A stretch of 14,278 bases of DNA from VRUE01 sp035698885 (lineage in GTDB: Bacteria > Actinomycetota > Thermoleophilia > Solirubrobacterales > 70-9): the NCBI GenBank assembly GCA_035698885.1, contig DASSBJ010000137.1, positions 1 to 14,278 of the forward strand, in the 5' to 3' direction. The notes beneath the pieces were generated by a model. That model was not told the origin of the DNA. It worked only from the letters and a program-made list of their open reading frames with translations, and made no database searches. Of this stretch, positions 6,845-12,652 are shown piece after piece. Made by a program: the position numbers and the translations under genes. Position 1 is the first letter of the stretch, and each line of letters begins with the position of its first letter.

Positions 6845-8520
6845 GCCGCCGCCTCCTCCAGGCCGAGGCCCCGGGCCGCCCGGTCGAGGGTCGAGCCGAC
6901 GACGCGGCGGACGTGCGGCGCCCGCTCGGCCTCCAGCTGCCAGCGCGCCAGATGCGAGGCCCAGCGGGCGAGCGGCGAGACGTCGAGGCTCTCGGCGACG
7001 CGGCCCAGCAGCCGCCCGTAGTTCTCCGCCTGGACGACGGCGAAGCGGTACTCGGGGTCGAGCTGGGGCTCGGCGGCCCGCTCCCCGCCGCCCGCCCGCG
7101 CCCGCGCCCGGGCCCGTGCGAGATCCCAGCCGAGCGCCGCATCGTGCTCGAGAAGACGCTCGGGCGAGAAGTCGACCCGCTTGGTCGCCCCGTGCAGGAG
7201 GAAGAACCCGAGCGCGACCTGCGAGGCGACGCGGTCGGGCTGCGGATGGGCGCGGCGCATCGCCTCGCGCGCCGCGTCGGCCTCGAGCTGCCCGTCGACC
7301 CACTCGACCAGGTGGTCGATCAGCAGCGCCTCCCGCTTGCTCGAGGAGACCTTCTGCCGTTCGCGGGCGACCATGCCGTGGAAGACGTCGTGGTAGGGGT
7401 GGAAGCCGTTGCCGCTGTCGGTGTGGACGAGCTCGGCCATCAGCTGGCGGCGGCAGGCCACGTGGGCGAACCACTCCTGACCGCAGACCTGGATCGAGGT
7501 GGTGCCGTCGAGCCCCGTGTCGGCCAGCCAGTAGGCGAGCGCCCGCATGTGCTGGGTCGGCACGCCGTCGGAGCGAACCAGCGGCATTTCCTCCAGCTCC
7601 TCGCGCCCGGTCATGTAGATGACCGTTCCGTCGACCCGCCTCTCCAGCGTCCCCTCCCGCAGGCCGAGCTCGGCCAGCTCGGCGACCTCGGGCAGGAAGT
7701 CGGACTCGAAGAAGACGCGGTCGAAGTGGATCCCGAGCCGGGCCAGCGTCCTGCGCTGCCCCGAGATCACCCAGGCGCGCGTCTGCGACCACAGCTCGAG
7801 CGCCGCCTGGTCGCCGTTGAGGACCCGCTGCAGCAGCTGGTCGGCGCTGTCGTCCCGCACGTCGACCTCCCGCGTCAGCGAGTCGGCGGGGTGGTCCTGG
7901 GCGAGCCCGAGCGCGCCGCCGCCGCTCTTTACATAGTCGGCGTAGCAGTGGCCGACGAAGTGGTCGCTCTTCACCCCGTTGCCGTTCTCCGCCCCCTGCG
8001 GGTACCTGCCGCTGCGCACGACCCCGGCCATCGCCTCGCCCATGCTGCGGCCGATGTCGCAGATGATGCTGCGCCGCTCCACCTCGCCGCCCGCCTCGGC
8101 GAGCGCGTTGCCGAGCGCGTTGCCGAGCGCCAGGTTGCGCAGGTGGCCGATGTGCAGCGCCTTGGTCGAGTTGGCGTCCCAGAAGTTGAGCGCGAAGCTG
8201 CGCCCGGCGGCGCGGTCGCCGCAGCCGCGGACGGCGCCGTCGCCGTCCTCCAGCGCGGCTCCGCGCCGCGCGACCCACTCGTCGTCGAGCCGCAGCCAGA
8301 CCTGCCTGTCGCCGCGCTCGACCGCCGCGACCCAGGGGTAGGACTCGATCTCCTCCAGCGCCGCGAGCGCGGCGCGGTCCTCGCGCCAGCCCTTCGCCCG
8401 CGGCACCAGCATCAGGTCGAAGCGCTCGTGCGGCCGGTAGGGGGCGCGCAGCGCCCAATGCGAGTGGGCGCCGTCCCCGCCTCCCGTCTGCTCGAAGCTG
8501 TCGAAGAGATCGATGTCCAT
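6841..8520 (-). CDS. Arginyl-tRNA synthetase-like protein (biosynthetic paralogue)
   Basis: A 559-aa class I aminoacyl-tRNA synthetase of the ArgRS type. The catalytic fold is clear: NFWDANSTKALHIGHLRNLALGNAL (112-136) with HIGH at 123-126, then the region PLVRSDGVPTQHMRALAYW (313-331), matching the ArgRS block that normally reads ...TRDIAY, and KVSSSK at 390-395 as the KMSKS equivalent. It departs from housekeeping ArgRS in several ways: a short, unusual N-terminal part (about 110 aa), Ala-Leu replacing Asp-Ile in the DIAY block, an Arg/Ala-rich insertion (467-480) and a shortened, divergent C-terminal DALR anticodon-binding region (about 490-555). It sits in a biosynthetic operon, 24 bases after a tRNA gene and overlapping the ADC synthase gene by 4 bases. 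It probably activates an amino acid and either charges a tRNA for a transfer reaction or acts as a stand-alone ligase. The amino acid is unknown. Only a weak GGGG precedes the ATG. Confidence 0.85.
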   Translation of the reverse strand: MDIDLFDSFEQTGGGDGAHSHWALRAPYRPHERFDLMLVPRAKGWREDRAALAALEEIESYPWVAAVERGDRQVWLRLDDEWVARRGAALEDGDGAVRGCGDRAAGRSFALNFWDANSTKALHIGHLRNLALGNALGNALAEAGGEVERRSIICDIGRSMGEAMAGVVRSGRYPQGAENGNGVKSDHFVGHCYADYVKSGGGALGLAQDHPADSLTREVDVRDDSADQLLQRVLNGDQAALELWSQTRAWVISGQRRTLARLGIHFDRVFFESDFLPEVAELAELGLREGTLERRVDGTVIYMTGREELEEMPLVRSDGVPTQHMRALAYWLADTGLDGTTSIQVCGQEWFAHVACRRQLMAELVHTDSGNGFHPYHDVFHGMVARERQKVSSSKREALLIDHLVEWVDGQLEADAAREAMRRAHPQPDRVASQVALGFFLLHGATKRVDFSPERLLEHDAALGWDLARARARARAGGGERAAEPQLDPEYRFAVVQAENYGRLLGRVAESLDVSPLARWASHLARWQLEAERAPHVRRVVGSTLDRAARGLGLEEAAA

Positions 8521-8544
8521 AACCCCGACGCGACCCGGCGCCGA

Positions 8545-8617
8545 TGCACCAGCCGGGGCTCGAACCCGGATCCTCGGCTTACAAACCCGATCCTCTAACC
8601 GATTGAGGTACTGGTGC
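8545..8617 (-). tRNA. tRNA with anticodon UGU (tRNA-Thr type), atypical
   Basis: A 73-base cloverleaf can be folded on the minus strand. The acceptor stem GCACCAG/CTGGTGC is fully paired with discriminator A. U8-A9, the D-arm CCTC/GAGG with a 9-base loop containing GG, a 4-base variable loop and a perfect T-arm CCGGG-TTCGAGC-CCCGG complete it. The anticodon loop TTTGTAA gives UGU (threonine codon ACA). CCA is not encoded. Two oddities stand out: pair 10-25 is C-G instead of the nearly universal G-C, and the last anticodon-stem pair (31-39) is a G-G mismatch, leaving four pairs (TCGG/CCGA) and a potential 9-base loop. It lies between a promoter and the synthetase-like gene, in the same direction, and must share its transcript unless processed. 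It may be a housekeeping tRNA-Thr that serves as a genomic neighbour, or a dedicated tRNA of the cluster. Confidence 0.85.
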
Positions 8618-8625
8618 GTATCTAT

Positions 8626-8653
8626 TATTGAATAGCCAGGTAACTATTCAATA
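8626..8653 (-). promoter_or_regulatory. 10-bp perfect dyad (operator or leader hairpin) before the tRNA
   Basis: TATTGAATAG (8626-8635) and CTATTCAATA (8644-8653) are exact inverted copies around 8 bases. The site is very A+T-rich in a 70% G+C region, begins just after the predicted transcription start (about 8655) and ends 8 bases before the tRNA. A repressor operator is the first guess, for example for the winged-helix regulator upstream; a leader hairpin guiding tRNA 5' processing is the alternative. Confidence 0.65.
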
Positions 8654-8660
8654 TTTCTGG

Positions 8661-8690
8661 AGTGTAACAACGGAACGCGCATCCTGTCCA
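8661..8690 (-). promoter_or_regulatory. Promoter of the tRNA-synthetase biosynthetic operon
   Basis: On the minus strand -35 TGGACA (8690-8685, five of six to TTGACA), an 18-base spacer and -10 TACACT (8666-8661, four of six) point at the tRNA and operon. Predicted start is about 8655-8653, at the edge of the 10-bp dyad. The -35 box lies in one arm of the stem at 8683-8707, which could therefore also be a regulator site. A second weaker reading (TTGAAT 8651-8646, TAATAG 8627-8622) would start directly at the tRNA. Confidence 0.5.
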
Positions 8691-8707
8691 CCTGGCGGGT
8701 GGACGGG
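8683..8707 (-). terminator. Stem-loop after the regulator gene (possible terminator or operator)
   Basis: GTCCACC (8686-8692) pairs with GGTGGAC (8698-8704) around TGGCG, and the stem extends by three more pairs, one a G-T wobble. It is 37 bases after the regulator stop codon, in the right place for a terminator of that gene, but no U-tract follows. It also contains the -35 box of the next promoter, so it may instead be a protein-binding site. Confidence 0.35.
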
Positions 8708-8743
8708 CTGCGCGAACCGGGCGAGCGCCCCGGGCCGGAGGGC

Positions 8744-8971
8744 CTAGGGCGCTTCGTAGGTGGGGTCGTCGGCGTCGTCGCCGGGCGAGTCGACCGGCTT
8801 GATGCAGCCGGAGCGCTGGAGGGCCCGACAGTGGTAGGCGACCTCCGCAAAGGGGGCGCCGGCTTCGACCATCAGCCGCGACCGCGTGGTCGGCCCCGGG
8901 TCAGACTTGATTATCTCGAGGATTCGCGCTCTGATCGGATGCCAGAGCGCTCTCATTTCGTCCATCGGCAC
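8744..8971 (-). CDS. Small ArsR-like winged-helix transcriptional regulator
   Basis: A 75-aa protein made up almost wholly of one winged helix-turn-helix. MDEMRALWHPIRARILEII (3-21) is the typical ArsR/HTH_20 first helix (x-HP-x-R-x-x-I-L). APFAEVAYHCRALQRSGCI (39-57) corresponds to the recognition-helix form N-V-S-Y-H-x-R-x-L-x-x-x-G. The tail is acidic and probably disordered. No metal-binding cysteine pattern is visible. The GTG at 8971 is preferred to the ATG at 8965 because a strong AGGAGG (8984-8979) is exactly 7 bases before it. It lies between the divergent SDR gene and the tRNA-led operon and has dyads on both sides (8626-8653, 8991-9004, 9043-9057). It is therefore the obvious candidate for the local regulator, possibly repressing itself. 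Ligand unknown. Confidence 0.82.
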   Translation of the reverse strand: MPMDEMRALWHPIRARILEIIKSDPGPTTRSRLMVEAGAPFAEVAYHCRALQRSGCIKPVDSPGDDADDPTYEAP

Positions 8972-8978
8972 GTGTCCG

Positions 8979-8984
8979 CCTCCT
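8979..8984 (-). promoter_or_regulatory. Shine-Dalgarno of the regulator gene
   Basis: AGGAGG on the minus strand, 7 bases before the GTG at 8971 and 13 before the in-frame ATG at 8965. It decides the start in favour of GTG. Confidence 0.8.
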
Positions 8985-8990
8985 GACTTT

Positions 8991-9004
8991 GGTTCAGTTG
9001 AACC
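8991..9004. promoter_or_regulatory. Palindrome GGTTCA-GT-TGAACC in the divergent intergenic region
   Basis: Six-base arms separated by two bases, 6 bases upstream of the regulator's Shine-Dalgarno. A site here would block transcription of the regulator gene, consistent with autorepression. The region 8972-9114 (143 bases) holds no gene, only this palindrome, the one at 9043-9057 and no promoter that I can defend. Confidence 0.5.
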
Positions 9005-9042
9005 GAGTAGTTGATTCGGACATGTTTGCTTAATCGTGCAGA

Positions 9043-9057
9043 CTTTGTGTGACAAAG
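9043..9057. promoter_or_regulatory. Palindrome CTTTGT-GTG-ACAAAG in the divergent intergenic region
   Basis: Six-base arms around a 3-base centre, between the divergent regulator and SDR genes. On the minus strand it contains TTGTCA (9055-9050), which could serve as a -35 box of the regulator gene, though the matching -10 (TAAGCA) is poor. It is a plausible operator serving one or both directions. Confidence 0.4.
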
Positions 9058-9114
9058 CGGTGCTTTGACGCGACCTGTCGCCAAAATCGCCGCAATTTCG
9101 GGAAAATCGATGCA

Positions 9115-10113
9115 ATGTTGACTGTTGCAGTCACCGGCCCGACCGGCGAGATCGGCAAGGCGTTCATCGGCGCGCTCGAGCGCGCGCCGGAGGTCGAGCG
9201 GGTGATCGGCATGGCGCGGCGGCCGTTCGACCTCGGCGCGCAGGGCTGGCGGAAGACCGAATACCGGCGCGGCGACATCCTCGATCGCGACTCGGTCGAG
9301 GGGCTGGTCGCCGACGCCGACGTCGTCGTCCACCTCGCCTTCGTGATCGTCGCCGGAAAGGGGGAGAGCCGCGAGATCAACCTGACCGGCTCGCGCAACG
9401 TCTTCGAGGCCGCCGCGGCGGCGGGCGCCAGGCGGCTCGTCTACACCTCCTCGGTCGCCGCCTACGGCTTTCACCGCAGCCTGCCCTCGCTGCTCACCGA
9501 GGACGAGCCGGTGCGCGGCACCGCCCGCCACCCCTACTCCGCCGACAAGGCCGAGGTCGAGGCCGAGCTGCAGGCGGCGCTGCAGGGCTCGACCACCGAC
9601 GCCTTCGTCTTCCGCCCCTGCATCGTCGCCGGGCCGAAGGCGCCGCTGCTGCTCGAGCTGGTGCCGCTGCTCGCGCTCGGGCAGAAGCTGCCCGGCCCGG
9701 TGCGCTGGGCGCTCGGCAAGGCGCCCTCGCTGCGCCCCGTCCTGCCCGACCCCGGGGTGCCCTTCCAGCTCGTCCACCACGACGACGTCGCCGCGGCGCT
9801 GACGGCCGCGGTGATCGGCCACGGCGAGCCCGGCGTCTACAACCTCGCCGGCCCGGGGGAGCTGACCGTCTCCGACCTCGCCGCGGAGCTCGGCTGGCAC
9901 TCGGTGCCGGCGCCGCAGCTCGCGGTCGGCGTCGCCGCCGAGGCGGTCGCGCCGTTCCTGCCCTTCCTGCCGGCCGAGGCCGCCTGGATCGAGACCGTCC
10001 GCCGGCCGGTGCTGATGGACACCTCGCGCGCCCGCCGCAAGCTGCACTGGATGCCGCACCACGACGCGCGCGAGACGCTGCGCGAAACGGTCGCCGCGGT
10101 GCGGGCGGCCTGA
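9115..10113 (+). CDS. NAD(P)-dependent epimerase/dehydratase-type SDR protein
   Basis: A 332-aa extended short-chain dehydrogenase/reductase. The dinucleotide-binding TGPTGEIG (7-14, G8/G11/G14) is at the N-terminus, D-x-V-V-V-H-L-A at about 69-75 follows, and TSSVAAYG (111-118) with Y141-S-A-D-K145 provides the Ser, Tyr and Lys of the active site. The family interconverts or reduces sugar nucleotides, sterols, flavanone-like or other carbonyl substrates; nothing here identifies which. The ATG at 9115 places the Rossmann motif where the family has it; an in-frame GTG at 9049 would add 22 residues with no family counterpart. It is divergent from the regulator and the biosynthetic operon and 13 bases before the LuxR gene. 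Whether it belongs to the cluster is open. Confidence 0.85.
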   Translation: MLTVAVTGPTGEIGKAFIGALERAPEVERVIGMARRPFDLGAQGWRKTEYRRGDILDRDSVEGLVADADVVVHLAFVIVAGKGESREINLTGSRNVFEAAAAAGARRLVYTSSVAAYGFHRSLPSLLTEDEPVRGTARHPYSADKAEVEAELQAALQGSTTDAFVFRPCIVAGPKAPLLLELVPLLALGQKLPGPVRWALGKAPSLRPVLPDPGVPFQLVHHDDVAAALTAAVIGHGEPGVYNLAGPGELTVSDLAAELGWHSVPAPQLAVGVAAEAVAPFLPFLPAEAAWIETVRRPVLMDTSRARRKLHWMPHHDARETLRETVAAVRAA

Positions 10114-10126
10114 TACTGCGCTAACG

Positions 10127-11665
10127 GTGACGGATCCAATCGACACCGGGGTGGAGCTGGAACGGCGTGCCGGCGCCGCCTACATGGCCGGTCGCGAAGG
10201 CGAGTACCTGGAGCTGCTCGGCCGCGCCTACCGGGCCCATCTCGACGACGGCGAGCCGATCGCCGCGCTGCGCTGCGCCTTCTGGGTGGGGATCAACCTG
10301 GCGCGCCGCGGCAAGACCGGCCCGGCGAGCGGCTGGCTCGGCCGGGCGCGACGCCTGCTCGAGAGCGAGGGCCCCGAGCGGGTCGAGCGCGGTTACCTGT
10401 TGTTGCCCGACGCCTTCGAGCACGAGGCTCGGGGGGAATGGCCGCAGGCCGCGGCCGTCGCCGGGGAGGCGGCGGCGATCGGAGAGCGCTTCGGCGACGC
10501 CGATCTGCACGCCCTGGCCGGGCATGAGCGGGGTCAGGCGCTGATCCGGGCCGGCGACGTCGCCGGCGGGTTGGCGCTGCTCGACCAGGCGATGGTCGCG
10601 GCCGAGGCGGGCGAGCTCTCGCCGATCGTCACCGGGATCGTCTACTGCGGCGTGATCCTCGCCTGCGAGCAGGCGCACGACATGCGGCGCGCCCGCGAGT
10701 GGACCGCGACCCTGAGTCGATGGTGCGACGAACAGCCGGAGATGCTCGCCTTCACCGGTCGCTGCCTGATCCACCGAGCCGAGATCATGCAGTGGCGGGG
10801 GGCGTGGGAGGAGGCGCTGGCGGAGGCGCGGCGCGCGGCAGAGCGCTGCCTCGAGGGCGAAAACCGGTGGGCGGCGGGCGAGGCCCGCTACCGCGAGGGT
10901 GAGATCCACCGACTGCGCGGGGAGTCGGCGGCCGCCGAGTCGGCCTACCGCGCGGCGAGCAGGCACGGCTACGAGCCGCAGCCCGGCCTAGCCCTGCTGC
11001 GCCTGGCGCAGGGCGATCTCGATTCGGCCACGAGCGGGATCGAGCGCTTGCTCGCCGAATGCACCGACCCCGGCGAGCGTGCCCGCCTGCTTCCGGCCCA
11101 GGTGGAGATCGCCCTCGCGGGCGGTCGCCTGGAGACCGCGAGCGCGGCGAGCGAGGAGCTGGACCGGCTGGCGGGCGATTTCGGCAGCGACGCCCTGGCC
11201 GCGCACGCCGCGCACGCCCAGGGCGCCGTCTGGCTAGAGCGGGGGGACGCAACCTCGGCGTTCGCAGCCCTGCGCCGTGCGGCGCAGGGCTGGAGCGAGC
11301 TCGACGCTCCCTACGAGACGGCCAAGGCGCGCGCCCTGGCGGCGCGCGCCTGCGCGGCGCTGGGCGACGAGGACGCCGCGCAGCTCGAGCTCGACGCCGC
11401 TCGCGCCGGGTTCGCCGAGCTGGAGGCGGCGCCGGAGCTCTCCCGCTTGGCGACGCCCGCCGGGGCGGCGCCGGGTGGCCTGACCGGGCGCGAGCTGGAG
11501 GTGCTGCGGCTCGTCGCCGCCGGCCACAGCAACCGCGAGATCGCCGCTGTGCTGACGATCAGCGAGCACACGGTGGCGCGCCACCTGCAGAACATCTTCG
11601 CCAAGCTCGGCGTCTCCTCGCGCACCGCCGCGGGCGCCTTCGCCTTCGAGCACGACCTCGCCTGA
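10127..11665 (+). CDS. LuxR-family transcriptional regulator with TPR-like helical N-terminus
   Basis: A 512-aa regulator. The last 61 residues are a GerE/LuxR helix-turn-helix: LTGRELEVLRLVAAGHSN, then REIAAVLTISEHTVARHL and QNIFAKLGVSSRTAAGAFA. About 430 residues before it are repeated Ala/Glu/Arg-rich helical hairpins typical of TPR-like repeats (for example EEALAEARRAAERCL and AAAESAYRAAS). They resemble the C-terminal half of MalT/LAL regulators, but no Walker A P-loop is present, so it is not an ATP-dependent LAL protein. The start is a GTG at 10127, 13 bases after the SDR stop; no clear Shine-Dalgarno precedes it, so the exact start is uncertain. Downstream lie a symmetric TGGTCA site cluster and a catalytically dead hydrolase-fold gene, a likely target and partner. 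Confidence 0.87.
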   Translation: MTDPIDTGVELERRAGAAYMAGREGEYLELLGRAYRAHLDDGEPIAALRCAFWVGINLARRGKTGPASGWLGRARRLLESEGPERVERGYLLLPDAFEHEARGEWPQAAAVAGEAAAIGERFGDADLHALAGHERGQALIRAGDVAGGLALLDQAMVAAEAGELSPIVTGIVYCGVILACEQAHDMRRAREWTATLSRWCDEQPEMLAFTGRCLIHRAEIMQWRGAWEEALAEARRAAERCLEGENRWAAGEARYREGEIHRLRGESAAAESAYRAASRHGYEPQPGLALLRLAQGDLDSATSGIERLLAECTDPGERARLLPAQVEIALAGGRLETASAASEELDRLAGDFGSDALAAHAAHAQGAVWLERGDATSAFAALRRAAQGWSELDAPYETAKARALAARACAALGDEDAAQLELDAARAGFAELEAAPELSRLATPAGAAPGGLTGRELEVLRLVAAGHSNREIAAVLTISEHTVARHLQNIFAKLGVSSRTAAGAFAFEHDLA

Positions 11666-11716
11666 GCGCGCCTGGTCAGAAATGACCATGCGCGCCGGGG
11701 CGGCGAATTGGTCATT
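11666..11716. promoter_or_regulatory. TGGTCA site cluster and perfect hairpin between the LuxR and hydrolase genes
   Basis: Directly after the LuxR stop codon is a long dyad: GCGCGC-C-TGGTCA (11666-11678), GAAA, then TGACCA-T-GCGCGC (11683-11695). It has 12 pairs with one mismatch and a GNRA loop. A third half-site, TGGTCATT (11709-11716), forms an 8-base inverted repeat with AATGACCA (11681-11688). The hairpin could terminate the LuxR transcript, though no U-tract follows, while the repeated 6-mer looks like an operator array for the LuxR-type protein controlling the downstream gene. Confidence 0.6.
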
Positions 11717-11746
11717 CCAGGCGATGCGGTCGGGCTCGGGACGGCG

Positions 11747-11752
11747 TAGCGT
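11747..11752 (+). promoter_or_regulatory. -10-like box of the hydrolase-fold gene (leaderless)
   Basis: TAGCGT ends 8 bases before the ATG at 11761 and no Shine-Dalgarno is present, the pattern expected for a leaderless transcript. No convincing -35 box is seen, which would fit a promoter that needs an activator bound at the TGGTCA sites upstream. Confidence 0.35.
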
Positions 11753-11760
11753 CGGATCCG

Positions 11761-12630
11761 ATGAGCAGCGCGACGGCAGAGACCACCAGCTCCGAGAGCC
11801 TGCGTGAGAGGCTCCTGGCCGGCCTCCCGGTCGAGCAGCGACGGCTCGAAGCGGGCGGCCTCGAGACCGCGGTGTTGACCGGGGGAGAGGGTCCTCCGCT
11901 CGTGCTCCTGCACGGCCCTGGCGAGTCGGCGGTGAAATGGCGTGCGGTGCTCCCGAGCCTGGTCGCAACGAACCACGTCGTCGCCCCCGACCTGCCCGCC
12001 CACGGCGAGAGCGAGGCGCCTGGCGAGACGCCGGGGCTCGACGCCGTTCTGGCCTGGCTCGACGAGCTGATCGCGGCGACGTGCGAGCGGCCGCCGCTCC
12101 TGGTCGGGCACGTGCTCGGCGGCGCGATCGCCGCCCGCTACGCGATCGCGCGCCCCGGGCGAGTCGGCCGTCTGGTGCTCGTCGACAGCCTCGGCCTCGC
12201 TCGCTTCCGTCCCGCGCCGCGCTTCGCCCTCGGGCTCTTCGCCTTCCTTGCCCGCCCGAGCGAGCGCAACTTCGACCGCTTCATGCGCCAGTGCTCGTAT
12301 GACCTCGACGGCCTGAAGCGACAGATGGGCGAGCGCTGGGGCCCTTTCGTCGCCTACAACGTGCAGCTCGCGTCGGATCCCGCATCGAAGCTGCGCGGTC
12401 GGATGCTCAAACGGATCGGCATGCCGCGGATCGCGCCGCGGGAGCTGGAGCGGATCGCGGCGCCGACGACGTTGATCTGGGGTCGCGAGGACCGCGCCAA
12501 CCGGCTGCGCGTCGCCGAACGCGCCGCCAAGCGATACGGCTGGCAGCTGCGGGTGATCGACGAGTGCGCCGACGACCCGCCGCGCGACCGTCCCGAGCAG
12601 TTTCTCGCCGCCCTTCGCGACGCGAGTTGA
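11761..12630 (+). CDS. Alpha/beta-hydrolase-fold protein lacking catalytic Ser and His (pseudoenzyme)
   Basis: A 289-aa alpha/beta-hydrolase fold protein. PLVLLHGPGESAVKW (46-60) supplies the oxyanion-hole HGxG region, VVAPDLPAHGES (73-84) the following strand, and LIWGREDRANRL (238-249) the acid residue D244. The nucleophile elbow, normally G-H-S-x-G-G, reads G-H-V-L-G-G with V118 in place of serine. The region that normally holds the catalytic histidine (G-H-x-P-x-x-E-x-P-E) reads A-D-D-P-P-R-D-R-P-E, so that histidine is also lost. The rest of the fold is intact and the frame is undisturbed, so this is not a decayed gene. It probably binds a ligand or partner rather than hydrolysing a substrate. 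It follows the LuxR regulator gene and the TGGTCA sites, suggesting a sensor or accessory role. A non-hydrolytic enzyme activity using other residues cannot be excluded. Confidence 0.85.
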   Translation: MSSATAETTSSESLRERLLAGLPVEQRRLEAGGLETAVLTGGEGPPLVLLHGPGESAVKWRAVLPSLVATNHVVAPDLPAHGESEAPGETPGLDAVLAWLDELIAATCERPPLLVGHVLGGAIAARYAIARPGRVGRLVLVDSLGLARFRPAPRFALGLFAFLARPSERNFDRFMRQCSYDLDGLKRQMGERWGPFVAYNVQLASDPASKLRGRMLKRIGMPRIAPRELERIAAPTTLIWGREDRANRLRVAERAAKRYGWQLRVIDECADDPPRDRPEQFLAALRDAS

Positions 12631-12638
12631 CGCCTGCC

Positions 12639-12644
12639 TACACT
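12639..12644 (+). promoter_or_regulatory. -10 box of the TPR gene
   Basis: TACACT (four of six to TATAAT) ends 8 bases before the ATG at 12653. A GGGAGG lies between, but only 2 bases from the ATG, too close for normal use. The gene is therefore probably transcribed leaderless, separately from the hydrolase-fold gene that ends 22 bases upstream. No -35 box is evident. Confidence 0.4.
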
Positions 12645-12652
12645 GGGAGGCG

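Noticed and set aside
6845..8458. An open frame extending the ADC synthase upstream to a 1270-aa protein.
   Set aside because: It runs over the ArgRS-like gene in another frame and is low-complexity. The ATG at 6844 begins exactly at the known PabA N-terminus (MRTLLVDNHDSYTYN).
144..8598. Several long plus-strand open frames opposite the operon (for example 144-1691, 5072-7021, 6913-8598).
   Set aside because: Composition is Arg/Ala/Gly/Val-rich with no recognisable motifs. They mirror third-position G+C of the real minus-strand genes.
8545..8617. The tRNA as the integration site (attB) of a genomic island carrying the operon.
   Set aside because: The operon does begin at the tRNA 3' end, which fits, but I see no integrase and no repeat of the tRNA 3' end elsewhere in the window. 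Kept only as an alternative.
9049..9114. GTG at 9049 as start of the SDR gene.
   Set aside because: It would put 22 non-family residues before the Rossmann strand and would lie within a palindrome.
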